A stretch of DNA of 48,592 nucleotides, from the NCBI GenBank assembly GCA_023415915.1, contig JAEZIZ010000022.1:1-48592 (forward strand), given 5' to 3'. Numbering within the stretch: position 1 is the first letter of the stretch; each line of letters starts with the position of its first letter. The notes beneath the pieces are model-generated. The model ran no database searches. It was not told where the DNA came from and saw only the letters and a list, made by a program, of their open reading frames with translations. The stretch comes from Bacillota bacterium. Its GTDB lineage: Bacteria; Bacillota; Clostridia; Christensenellales; SZUA-584. The position numbers and the translations under genes are program-made. Shown here piece after piece: positions 7,976 through 15,182 of this stretch.

Positions 7976-8094
7976 CCCCAAAGGAGAATATCCTTTGGGG
8001 ATTTAAATACGGGGTCCCCAAAAAGACGCGAGGCTTTTGGGGGTGTAAATACGGGGTCCCCAAAAAGACGTGAGGCTTTGGGGTGTAAATATCG
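7976..8094. repeat. Palindromic repeat family A, array 2 (3 copies)
   Basis: Three hairpins in a row directly after the SASP-like stop. The first has CCCCAAAGGA and TCCTTTGGGG arms, the next two CCCCAAAAAGAC with GCGA or GTGA loops and GGCTTTTGGGG-type arms. Units two and three are joined by TGTAAATACGGGGT and have a 42-bp period. Confidence 0.88.
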
Positions 8095-8127
8095 TTTTGG
8101 ATGTTTTGATTACCGGGATAGAAACAC

Positions 8128-8154
8128 AAAGAGTCTCATAAAAGAGACTCTTTT
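8128..8154. terminator. Hairpin terminator downstream of SASP-like gene
   Basis: AAAGAGTCTC and GAGACTCTTT form a perfect 10-bp stem with a 6-base loop and flanking A/T runs. It follows the repeat array in the 367-bp gap between the SASP-like gene and spoVAE. The rest of that gap holds array 2, this hairpin and one family C palindrome; no gene was seen in it. Confidence 0.65.
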
Positions 8155-8179
8155 AAATTGTCAAAAAAAGTATATGCTT

Positions 8180-8255
8180 CATTCCGTCAGCTTCGCTTGA
8201 AGGAGTACAACGACTGAAGAATCCCTTAATTGGGATTCCTCGCAAGCTCGGAATG
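8180..8255. repeat. Family C palindromic element (CATTCCG...CGGAATG)
   Basis: A 76-bp element with terminal CATTCCG and CGGAATG inverted repeats and an inner GAATCCC-TTAATT-GGGATTC hairpin, with CTTCGCTT and GCAAGCT between them. It resembles the intergenic GTCATTCCGAGC-type palindromes scattered in many bacterial genomes. Only one copy is visible here. Confidence 0.6.
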
Positions 8256-8330
8256 ACAAATGGGGGTTATCGATGCTCTTTATAAGCTTCGAAGATATGG
8301 CTCTTTGTATGATAATGGAACAAAGGGAAC

Positions 8331-8690
8331 TTATTTCTTTGTCTTCGGCTTGAATATAAGTGCTACGAGGTATCCGAACAGCACGGCGGCGGCAATACCG
8401 CCCGCGGTGGCCTCTACGCCGCCCGTAAGAGCGCCGAGTATGCTGCGCGTCTCGTCGACGGCTTTAAACGCTCCTTTGGCAAGCGCGTACCCGAACCCTG
8501 TAAGAGGCACTTCTGCGCCTGCGCCCGCTAACTCGACAAGAGGCTCATAAACGCCCACTGCCGTAAGCACTACTCCCAGCGTAACGAACAGCACGAGTAT
8601 CCTTGCGGGCGTCATGGCCGTTTTTGAAAGTAGTATCTGCCCGACAACGCAGATAGCCCCGCCTATAACAAATGCCCATATATAGTTCAT
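8331..8690 (-). CDS. spoVAE: Stage V sporulation protein AE
   Basis: The 119-residue membrane protein is part of the SpoVA channel that loads dipicolinic acid into the forespore and releases it at germination. It has about four hydrophobic helices, with PLTGFGYALAKGAF in a loop, a segment shared with SpoVAC. The ATG overlaps the spoVAD stop by four bases (ATGA), so translation is probably coupled. The longer frame that begins upstream is spoVAD sequence read out of frame. Family identity is well supported by position directly after spoVAC-spoVAD. Confidence 0.93.
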   Translation of the reverse strand: MNYIWAFVIGGAICVVGQILLSKTAMTPARILVLFVTLGVVLTAVGVYEPLVELAGAGAEVPLTGFGYALAKGAFKAVDETRSILGALTGGVEATAGGIAAAVLFGYLVALIFKPKTKK

Positions 8691-9709
8691 AATACGCACC
8701 CCGTTTCTATCGCAGCGGCATGGGCAATCGAAGGTATAGTTTCTTTCTGCAGAGTGCTCGTAGGGCTGTGCAGCGCGCCTGTTGCTACGAAAAGCAATCT
8801 TTTTATCTTTCCGCTCTTCAGCTGGTTGTAAAAATACCCGCACAGCATCGAGGCGCTGCAGCCGCATCCGCTTCCGCCGCATTTCATAAGCTCGTTGCCG
8901 CTGTATATAAGCGCCCCGCAGTCCAGATGGTTATCCGATATGTCATACCCGTTTTCCGTAGCGAGCTTAACTAACAGCTCACTGCCGAACATGCCGAGAT
9001 CGCCCGTCAGTATGTAGTCGTAATAAGACGGCGCTCTGCCAGTATCCTCAAGATGGTTGATAATGGTATCGGCCGCTGCCGGAGCCATTGCAGCCCCTAA
9101 GTTGTTTACGTCGTTTATGCCAAGGTCTATTACCTTGCCTGCCGTTCCATAGGTTATTGCGGGCATCGATGCGTCCCTGGCTGACGAAAGCACGACCGCT
9201 CCCGCGCCGGTTACCGTGTTCTGGGACGTAGGCGTCTTGGGCGTACCCAGCTCAAGCGGGTTCCTGAACTGCCGTTCCGCTGTGGCGAAGTGGCTGCTCG
9301 TCGCGCAGACTACATGCTGCGCAAAGCCGCCGTCGACTATCATAGAGCCGAGCAGCAGTGATTCGGACATAGTCGAGCACGCTCCGTAAAGCCCAAAAAA
9401 AGGTATGCCAAGCGAGCGGGCGGCAAAGCCCGAAGATATTATCTGGTTCAAAAGGTCGCCGCCGATAAGGTACGATATGTCTTCAGGTTTTAAGCTTTGC
9501 TTGATAAGGGCGGCGTTTACCGCTTCGAGCAGCATCTTGCGCTCGGCGAGCTCGTATGTCTTTTCGCCCCAGAGGTCGTCGTTGATAACAATGTCGAACG
9601 TATCGCCGTACCGCCCTTCTTTTTCACTCTGGCCAGCCACCGACGCCGTGGACAGCAATACGGGCGGGTTGGAAAACTTTACGGTGTTCTGGCCTATCCT
9701 AGCACCCAT
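8687..9709 (-). CDS. spoVAD: Stage V sporulation protein AD
   Basis: The 340-residue soluble protein has the thiolase-like (ketoacyl synthase III) fold of SpoVAD, the subunit known to bind dipicolinic acid at the inner spore membrane. The segment GACSTMSESLLLGS around residues 108-121 corresponds to the nucleophile region of thiolases, and HLDCGALIYSG and GGSGCGCSASM lie near the C-terminus as in other SpoVAD proteins. It starts one base after the spoVAC stop and overlaps spoVAE by four bases, so the three subunits are made from one transcript. Forespore sigma G control is known for this operon in Bacillus; no promoter can be assigned here. Confidence 0.95.
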   Translation of the reverse strand: MGARIGQNTVKFSNPPVLLSTASVAGQSEKEGRYGDTFDIVINDDLWGEKTYELAERKMLLEAVNAALIKQSLKPEDISYLIGGDLLNQIISSGFAARSLGIPFFGLYGACSTMSESLLLGSMIVDGGFAQHVVCATSSHFATAERQFRNPLELGTPKTPTSQNTVTGAGAVVLSSARDASMPAITYGTAGKVIDLGINDVNNLGAAMAPAAADTIINHLEDTGRAPSYYDYILTGDLGMFGSELLVKLATENGYDISDNHLDCGALIYSGNELMKCGGSGCGCSASMLCGYFYNQLKSGKIKRLLFVATGALHSPTSTLQKETIPSIAHAAAIETGCVL

Positions 9710-9710
9710 A

Positions 9711-10169
9711 CTACAGTACTCCTATGATGTAATAGATTACCCCGGCAAGTATGGACGTGCTTATACCGTATACGAGCACCGGGCCGGCTATCGTAAAAAG
9801 CTTTGCACCTACGCCCATTATATAGCCCTCCCATTTATATTCGAGCGCGGGGGAGACTACGGAGTTTGCAAACCCTGTGATAGGCACGATAGAGCCCGCC
9901 CCGGCGTATCTTCCGAGCACGTCGTATATGCCTATGCCGGTAAACAGCGCTCCTAAGAAAATTAGTATCGCCGAACGGAAAGTGCCCACGCCTTCTTTGT
10001 CAAGGTTCAGCGCGTTCTTTGCTATGTCATTGAGAGCCTCTCCCAATACGCAAATAAGCCCGCCGACGATAAACGCCATTACGCATTCCTTTATGAGGCT
10101 GCTCTTGGGCATACCGGCCTTTACGCGGCCCTGATATGTCTTCCCGTTTACTTTCTGTTTGATATCCAT
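9711..10169 (-). CDS. spoVAC: Stage V sporulation protein AC
   Basis: This 152-residue integral membrane subunit of the SpoVA channel has a hydrophilic N-terminal tail and about four to five hydrophobic helices. The PITGFANSVVSPALEYKWEG segment in the third quarter is the family hallmark and parallels the PLTGFGYA segment of SpoVAE. In Bacillus SpoVAC can act as a mechanosensitive channel. The ATG 10169 is preceded by AGAGAGG within 10 bases. It is the first channel subunit of the operon and follows a small membrane protein gene by 9 bases. Confidence 0.95.
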   Translation of the reverse strand: MDIKQKVNGKTYQGRVKAGMPKSSLIKECVMAFIVGGLICVLGEALNDIAKNALNLDKEGVGTFRSAILIFLGALFTGIGIYDVLGRYAGAGSIVPITGFANSVVSPALEYKWEGYIMGVGAKLFTIAGPVLVYGISTSILAGVIYYIIGVL

Positions 10170-10178
10170 ATGACCTCT

Positions 10179-10436
10179 CTATATCTTCTTCTGTTTTTCA
10201 GATACGGTCTTATTCAGCTCTTCGCTCTCTTCCACATTAGGCAAGTGCCCGGCGTTAAACTGCGGTATTTTAACATAACCTTTCATAGCGCGTCCTTTCT
10301 CCTGCGTGCGCATTACGTACCATGCGTTCGTATAAGTCCCCCGGCGGGGCCGGCATAAAAAAACTATCAACGTCACGGCGGCAATTATCAGTACCACAAT
10401 TACCGCTATTATCCACCCTTTTTTAATCCATTCCAA
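10179..10436 (-). CDS. Small single-span membrane protein upstream of spoVAC
   Basis: The product has one strong N-terminal membrane helix (GWIIAVIVVLIIAAVTLIVFL) followed by a basic stop-transfer segment and a polar tail of about 50 residues that would lie in the cytoplasm. I prefer the TTG at 10436, 6 bases after GGTGG; an in-frame TTG 18 bases upstream lacks any ribosome-binding site. The stop is 9 bases from the spoVAC start, so it is probably the first gene of the spoVA operon. I recognise no family. Its place suggests an accessory role in the forespore membrane, which is inference. Confidence 0.6.
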   Translation of the reverse strand: MEWIKKGWIIAVIVVLIIAAVTLIVFLCRPRRGTYTNAWYVMRTQEKGRAMKGYVKIPQFNAGHLPNVEESEELNKTVSEKQKKI

Positions 10437-10666
10437 AAAAGCCACCAAACCCAATAATACTGATTAAGCAAGCCCGCTTCGTAAAAACGGCTTGGATGCT
10501 TTTATTATTAGCAGGCGGCCGAAAAATATTTATCTGCCAACAGCCGCAAAAAAAGTAAAATAAAAACGGCCCATGGCCGCTTTCGAGAGTGTAAAAATAC
10601 TAAGTGTCATCCGCTTCGTTTGGTGAAACTCTGTGCTAATAAGGTGGATTTAATATTTTATTTAAA

Positions 10667-10792
10667 CACCTCATCCGTCGCTACGCGCCACCTTCCCCTC
10701 TAAGGGGAAGGCTACTTTCGTTAATTTCTCGTTCTTGAAGGCTTCCCCTCGAGGGGAAGCTGGCAAATGCGAAGCATTTGACTGATGAGGTG
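10667..10792. repeat. Family B MITE-like repeat, short form
   Basis: A 126-bp element with CACCTCAT and ATGAGGTG ends. Inside are two self-complementary cores, CTTCCCCTCTAAGGGGAAG and CTTCCCCTCGAGGGGAAG. Its right 80 bases match the right end of the neighbouring longer copy nearly base for base. No reading frame of its own. Confidence 0.8.
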
Positions 10793-10884
10793 AATAAGAG
10801 ATGAGCGATAATGCGATACAAGATAAACCAAGCGTAAGTCAGCAATTCTCGAGCACTTGTTATACATCAAATTAAGAAGGGTAG

Positions 10885-11120
10885 CACCTCATCCGGCGTT
10901 TTATGGCCACCTTACTCTGTTCGCAACAGTCGCCTGATACTAACGTTCGGCATGCTCCTTTACTTACTGACTCGCTCGTCCACTTCGTAGCCATCACCCC
11001 CTGGGTGCGCTCATCTCCGGCTCCCTCATAGGGGAAAGCTTACTTTATCAATTTATGCGTTCTTGAGGGCTTCCCCTCGAGGGGAAGCTGGCAAATGCAA
11101 AGCATTTGACTGATGAGATG
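10885..11120. repeat. Family B MITE-like repeat, long form
   Basis: A 236-bp copy with the same CACCTCATCCG left end and GATGAG right end as the short form, but with about 110 extra bases in the middle (CTCTGTTCGCAACAGTCGCC to GGCTCCCTCA). That inner segment recurs in opposite orientation near 23.6 kb. Together the two copies fill most of the 687-bp gap between sigF and the spoVA operon; the remaining bases (10455-10666, 10793-10884) show no supported gene. Confidence 0.8.
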
Positions 11121-11141
11121 GACTAGATACAGGCTCCATAC

Positions 11142-11876
11142 TTACTCCACCGCTTTTTTCAGCTTGTTGATTATCTTGGTTATTAGCCTTGAAACCTGCA
11201 CCTGAGAAACTCCCAATATGTCCGCTATTTCCATCTGCGTTTTATCGCTGTAAAAGCGCAGCATAATAAGCTGCCTCTCTTTCGGGTCAAGCTGGGCGAT
11301 AAGCTCTTTTATCAGTATTTTGTCTATCATATCGCCTGAAGAATCCTCGGACATAGTGTCAATGAGCAGCGTTTTAGAGCTTTCGTCGTCGAAAGCGGGT
11401 TCGTAAATAGAAACGGGATTGCGCACCGCTTCTATCGCGAACACTATGTCTTCTGCGCTCATGTCGAGCCTTTGGGCAAGCTCTTCAACCGTGGGCTCGC
11501 GCTTGAGTTCGTCTTTCAGCTTTTCCTTTACGCTGAATATCTCAAAAGACTTTTCCCGCAAAGACCTGCTTACCTTTATTATGCCGTCGTCGCGCAGGAA
11601 CCTCTTAATCTCGCCCGCTATCATGGGCACCGCGTATGTCGAGAACCTGACCTCATATGCCGGGTCGTAACCAAGCACGGCCTTAATAAGCCCAAGCGAG
11701 CCAATTTGCATCAGGTCTTCAAATTCGACTCCTCTGTTAAGGAACTTTTTAACTATGCTTTTTACGAGCGCCGTGTTGCGCACTATTAAAGTCTCTTTGG
11801 CGCTCTCGTCGCCGTTTTGGGCGGCTTTAATGAGCCTTAAAGACTCCTCGTGTTTTAAAACGCCATTTTCTGCCAT
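11142..11876 (-). CDS. sigF: RNA polymerase sigma-F factor, forespore specific
   Basis: The 244-residue protein is a group 3 sigma factor that directs early forespore transcription. Region 2 is seen as FEDLMQIGSLGLIKAVLGYDP and FSTYAVPMIAGEIKRFLRDDG, region 3 as VSRSLREKSFEI through MSAEDIVFAIEA, and region 4 ends with an EIADILGVSQVQVSRL helix-turn-helix. It is the third gene of spoIIAA-spoIIAB-sigF with a 9-base gap, the conserved order of spore formers. SpoIIAB from the same operon holds it inactive until SpoIIAA is dephosphorylated. The order and the GEIKRFLRDDG signature separate it well from sigma G and sigma B. Confidence 0.95.
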   Translation of the reverse strand: MAENGVLKHEESLRLIKAAQNGDESAKETLIVRNTALVKSIVKKFLNRGVEFEDLMQIGSLGLIKAVLGYDPAYEVRFSTYAVPMIAGEIKRFLRDDGIIKVSRSLREKSFEIFSVKEKLKDELKREPTVEELAQRLDMSAEDIVFAIEAVRNPVSIYEPAFDDESSKTLLIDTMSEDSSGDMIDKILIKELIAQLDPKERQLIMLRFYSDKTQMEIADILGVSQVQVSRLITKIINKLKKAVE

Positions 11877-11885
11877 ACCGATTCC

Positions 11886-12326
11886 TTATTTGCCGATTGC
11901 CTTTGTCATTATCACTTTGGTGCCTTTTCCCGGCACCGATTCAATATCTAAGCTGTCCATAAACGTCTCCATAACGGTAAACCCCATGCCCGAGCGCGAC
12001 TCGTCATTAGCCGTGCTGAAGAACGGCTGGCGCGCTTTGGCAATATCGCTGATCCCCACGCCAAAATCTTCGATGCTCACGCTTAAGCTCCCCTCCGTTA
12101 GCTCTGCTCTTATGCGTATGTCGCCGACGGCGCCGGGATAGGCGTGTACTATGCAATTTGTCACCGCCTCAGAAACGGCCGTCTTGATGTCCGCTATCTC
12201 TTCGAGCGTCGGGTTAAGCTGCGTAGCGAACGCGCCCACGACGCTCCTCGCAAAGCTTTCGTTTTCCGAAAGGCTTAAGAGCCTTAGTTCCATCACATTT
12301 TTGCTTTTCATATATGCCCCCGTCAT
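11886..12326 (-). CDS. spoIIAB: Anti-sigma F factor and SpoIIAA kinase
   Basis: This GHKL-fold serine kinase binds sigma F and also phosphorylates SpoIIAA with ATP. The N box is SEAVTNCIVHAY, the G1 box EDFGVGI and the G2 box SRSGMGFTVMETFMD, all intact. The 146-residue frame starts at an ATG that overlaps the spoIIAA stop (ATGA), which suggests translational coupling. A second ATG five codons on (12311), preceded by ACGGGGGC, gives the usual family N-terminus and may be used instead. It lies between spoIIAA and sigF. Confidence 0.95.
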   Translation of the reverse strand: MTGAYMKSKNVMELRLLSLSENESFARSVVGAFATQLNPTLEEIADIKTAVSEAVTNCIVHAYPGAVGDIRIRAELTEGSLSVSIEDFGVGISDIAKARQPFFSTANDESRSGMGFTVMETFMDSLDIESVPGKGTKVIMTKAIGK

Positions 12327-12631
12327 TTGATTTTTTTAATTATCCTGTATATCCCGCTTACGTCAAATACCTTTTCTATCTGCCTGCTTGCGTTCTTTAT
12401 ATACATGCTTGCGCCGTGTGCTTTGAGCTTTTTATAGCGCCCGAGCAGCACTCCAAGCCCCGAGCTGTCCATGAAGCTTAAGTTTTTCAGGTCCAGTATT
12501 AGATTAGCGTTTCTGTACTTAGCGATTATTTCATCGAGCTGCGATTTCACGACATCGGCGCTGTGATGGTCAAGCTCGCCGTACAAAAACGCGGTAATAT
12601 AATCGCTCTGGCGCTTTACTTGTATATGCAT
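12323..12631 (-). CDS. spoIIAA: Anti-sigma F factor antagonist
   Basis: The 102-residue STAS-domain protein displaces sigma F from SpoIIAB when unphosphorylated. The phospho-acceptor loop is MDSSGLG, with S57 in the position of the phosphorylated serine of Bacillus SpoIIAA. SpoIIE phosphatase would reactivate it. AAAGGA lies upstream of ATG 12631. It is the first gene of the operon, and a candidate sigma H type promoter lies about 35-60 bases upstream. Confidence 0.95.
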   Translation of the reverse strand: MHIQVKRQSDYITAFLYGELDHHSADVVKSQLDEIIAKYRNANLILDLKNLSFMDSSGLGVLLGRYKKLKAHGASMYIKNASRQIEKVFDVSGIYRIIKKIK

Positions 12632-12664
12632 AAGCCTGTCCTTTCATGGATTATACACTACCTT

Positions 12665-12691
12665 ATTCTGCCGGCATTGATACTTCCCTTT
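12665..12691 (-). promoter_or_regulatory. Candidate sigma-H promoter of the spoIIA operon
   Basis: On the reverse strand an AAAGGGAAGT box is followed by about 13 bases and CAGAAT, which resembles the AGGA-type -35 and GAAT -10 of sigma H. The known control of spoIIA by sigma H in spore formers supports it, but the match is imperfect. Confidence 0.35.
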
Positions 12692-12812
12692 AAGAGTTTT
12701 TAGCGGTTTTTAACTTGTTTTAGTGTTAATATATGGTTCGTGTCGAAAAAACATAATATATTTGAAATCGGAGAGCATAAGAAACGTTAAAGTACTGTTA
12801 AGGGACATGCTG

Positions 12813-15179
12813 ATGGGCAAACACCGCGAACACATTAAAAAGCCGAAAAAAAGAAGAGGCATTGTATTTAAGATATTCAAATATACGACGCTTACTATGG
12901 CGGTTCTTTTTTTCATGGGAGCCATTTTCGCGTTTTCCTACCTTATGGGCCTTGAGGAGTGGAAGGAGTTCGATCCTCTTAAAATAAGGGAGATGCAGCA
13001 GACGCTGCTTATATACGACTGCAACGGACGGGAAATGGCAAACCTTTACCATCAGCAGAACAGGGTTTATGTTCCGATAAAGGACATCCCCCTTCATGTG
13101 AGGAACGCGTTTATAGCGGTGGAGGATACGAGGTTTTACGAGCATAAAGGCGTTGATTTCATACGCACGATAGGCGCGATATTACAAAGCATACGCGACG
13201 GGGAAGCGATAAGCGCGACGAGCTCTATTTCGCAGCAGTTGGTCAGAAACACCAACCTTACGAATGTGCGTACTATGGCAAGAAAGCTGCAGGAAGCCGT
13301 AATGGCCATTAAGCTCGAGCAGGTTTACACAAAGGACGAGATACTTGAGATGTATCTCAATTACATACCGTTCGGACACGGTGCTTACGGCATAGAAGCC
13401 GCCGCAAGGGTATATTTCGGTACAACCACGTCGAAGCTCACTATAGCTCAGGCAGCGCTGCTCGCGGGGGTGATAAAAGCGCCCGCGCATTACGCGCCGC
13501 ATATTAAAATGGAAAAATCCATAAAACGGCGAAACCTCGTGCTTTCGCTTATGGCGGAGCAGGGGTTTATATCCGAAGAACAGTATAAGGAGGCAAAGTC
13601 TGAACAGGTCGTTCTCTGCGAAGAGCCTAAGTTCGAATACGGGTTCTTTACCGACATGGTGCTCTCCGAGGCGCAAAGCATACTTTCGGTGGACAGCGAG
13701 GAGCTTCTCTCCAGCGGCTACAGGATACACACCACTCTTGACCCGGAATTGCAAAACAAGCTGGAATCGCTGTTTGAGGACCCTTCCAATTTTCCCGGCA
13801 ACGCGCAGGACGGAAGCCAGTGCGAGTCGGCGCTTTGCATACTCGACAGCAAAACGAGCGAGATAAGAGCGGTGATGGGAGGAAGGGCGTATAAGACGCG
13901 GCGCGGGCTTAACAGGGCGCTGGATATGAAACGGCAGCCCGGCTCGGCAATAAAGCCGGTAATCGCTTACGCGCCCGCTATGGAAAAGCTGGGGTATATG
14001 CCGACTACGCTCGTGCTGGATGAAAAAGGCGACTTCAACGGATATGTGCCCAAAGACTTTTCCAACACGTACAAGGGCTGGGTAACGGTAAGGGAAGCGC
14101 TTTCCGAGTCGCTCAATCTGCCCGCGGTAAGAACGCTGAAGGACGTGGGCGTAGAGGCGGCAAAGCTGTATGCTTCAAGCGTCGGCATACCGTTTGAAAA
14201 AAACGATACGGGGCTTACACTGGCTCTCGGCGGTTTTACTACGGGCGTTTCACCGCTTACGCTGTGCAACGCTTTTACGCCGTTTGCCAACGGAGGCTAT
14301 TACAGCTACCCGAGCTGCATAACGAGCATAGAGGATTCATCGGGCAATACGGTATATTCGCGGCCGGAAACAAAGACGTGCGTACTCTCAAAGGAAACGG
14401 CGTTTCTGATAACCTCCATGCTGGAAAGCGCAGCCACGGAAGGTACGGCCAGAAGGATAAAAATAGACGGAGTACCGATAGCCGCAAAGACGGGAACGGC
14501 GGGCAACGACGAGGGCAACAGAGACGCGTGGACTATAGCCTATAACCCCGATTATACTATATGCTGCTGGATGGGCTTTGATAACAATACAAAGACGCAC
14601 TACCTGCCTTCCGACGTTACGGGCGGCACGTTCCCCGCGCTGCTTATAAGAAAGCTGTTCGAGGGCATCTACAGAGGAAAGGACGCGCCCGAATTTACAA
14701 AGCCGGGCACTATAGTGCAGGCAAAGATCGATACGAAGTCGCTGGAAAACGAGAAGGAGCCCATGCTGGCCGGCGCTTTTACGCCCAAAGACCAGACGAT
14801 GCTCGAATACTTCCTGAAAGACAAAGTACCCGGCAAGTATTCAACGTATTGGGTAGTGCCTTCGCCGCCCGACGATTTCAGCGTGGAGAGCGGCGACGGG
14901 GGACTGCCTGTTATCCGCTTTACGCCGCTGCAGGAATTTGTGATATACCGCGTAATGCGTATAGATAAAGAAGAAAGCTTGCCAGCCGTAATAGCGGAAT
15001 ACTCGGGAGAGATGCGCGAGATAGAGTTTACCGACGATACCGCCGAATACGGGCATACGTATATGTATTACGTGCTGCCCGTTCATCCCGATATAAAAAA
15101 CGGGGGGGAGAGCCTTACCGGCCCGTCCTCCCCGGTGGTTGAAATCTCAATATTGCCTGAAGAAGAATATATGCCTTAG
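12813..15179 (+). CDS. Class A penicillin-binding protein (PBP1A family), 788 residues
   Basis: A bifunctional peptidoglycan synthase with a basic cytoplasmic tail, one membrane helix near residues 22-45 and extracellular domains. The glycosyltransferase domain carries the catalytic E104 in VEDTRFYEHKG and a SISQQLVRN motif. The transpeptidase domain shows S378-A-I-K381, S433-L-N435 and K559-T-G561. The last 100 residues (PDDFSVESG to the end) look like a fibronectin- or Ig-like domain. I chose ATG 12813, eight bases after AAGGG; an ATG two codons earlier sits on the ribosome-binding site. It is divergent from spoIIAA, so a sporulation role like that of PbpG or PbpF is possible but not shown. 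Confidence 0.92.
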   Translation: MGKHREHIKKPKKRRGIVFKIFKYTTLTMAVLFFMGAIFAFSYLMGLEEWKEFDPLKIREMQQTLLIYDCNGREMANLYHQQNRVYVPIKDIPLHVRNAFIAVEDTRFYEHKGVDFIRTIGAILQSIRDGEAISATSSISQQLVRNTNLTNVRTMARKLQEAVMAIKLEQVYTKDEILEMYLNYIPFGHGAYGIEAAARVYFGTTTSKLTIAQAALLAGVIKAPAHYAPHIKMEKSIKRRNLVLSLMAEQGFISEEQYKEAKSEQVVLCEEPKFEYGFFTDMVLSEAQSILSVDSEELLSSGYRIHTTLDPELQNKLESLFEDPSNFPGNAQDGSQCESALCILDSKTSEIRAVMGGRAYKTRRGLNRALDMKRQPGSAIKPVIAYAPAMEKLGYMPTTLVLDEKGDFNGYVPKDFSNTYKGWVTVREALSESLNLPAVRTLKDVGVEAAKLYASSVGIPFEKNDTGLTLALGGFTTGVSPLTLCNAFTPFANGGYYSYPSCITSIEDSSGNTVYSRPETKTCVLSKETAFLITSMLESAATEGTARRIKIDGVPIAAKTGTAGNDEGNRDAWTIAYNPDYTICCWMGFDNNTKTHYLPSDVTGGTFPALLIRKLFEGIYRGKDAPEFTKPGTIVQAKIDTKSLENEKEPMLAGAFTPKDQTMLEYFLKDKVPGKYSTYWVVPSPPDDFSVESGDGGLPVIRFTPLQEFVIYRVMRIDKEESLPAVIAEYSGEMREIEFTDDTAEYGHTYMYYVLPVHPDIKNGGESLTGPSSPVVEISILPEEEYMP

Positions 15180-15182
15180 GCT

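Noticed and set aside
7186..8094. CRISPR array
   Set aside because: Units are about 42 bp and nearly identical throughout, with no variable spacers of 30 bases or more, and there are no cas genes.
10801..10875. 24-codon frame with an ATG after GAGGTG between two family B repeats
   Set aside because: The ribosome-binding-like GAGGTG is the end of the repeat itself, and the frame is short and has no family likeness.
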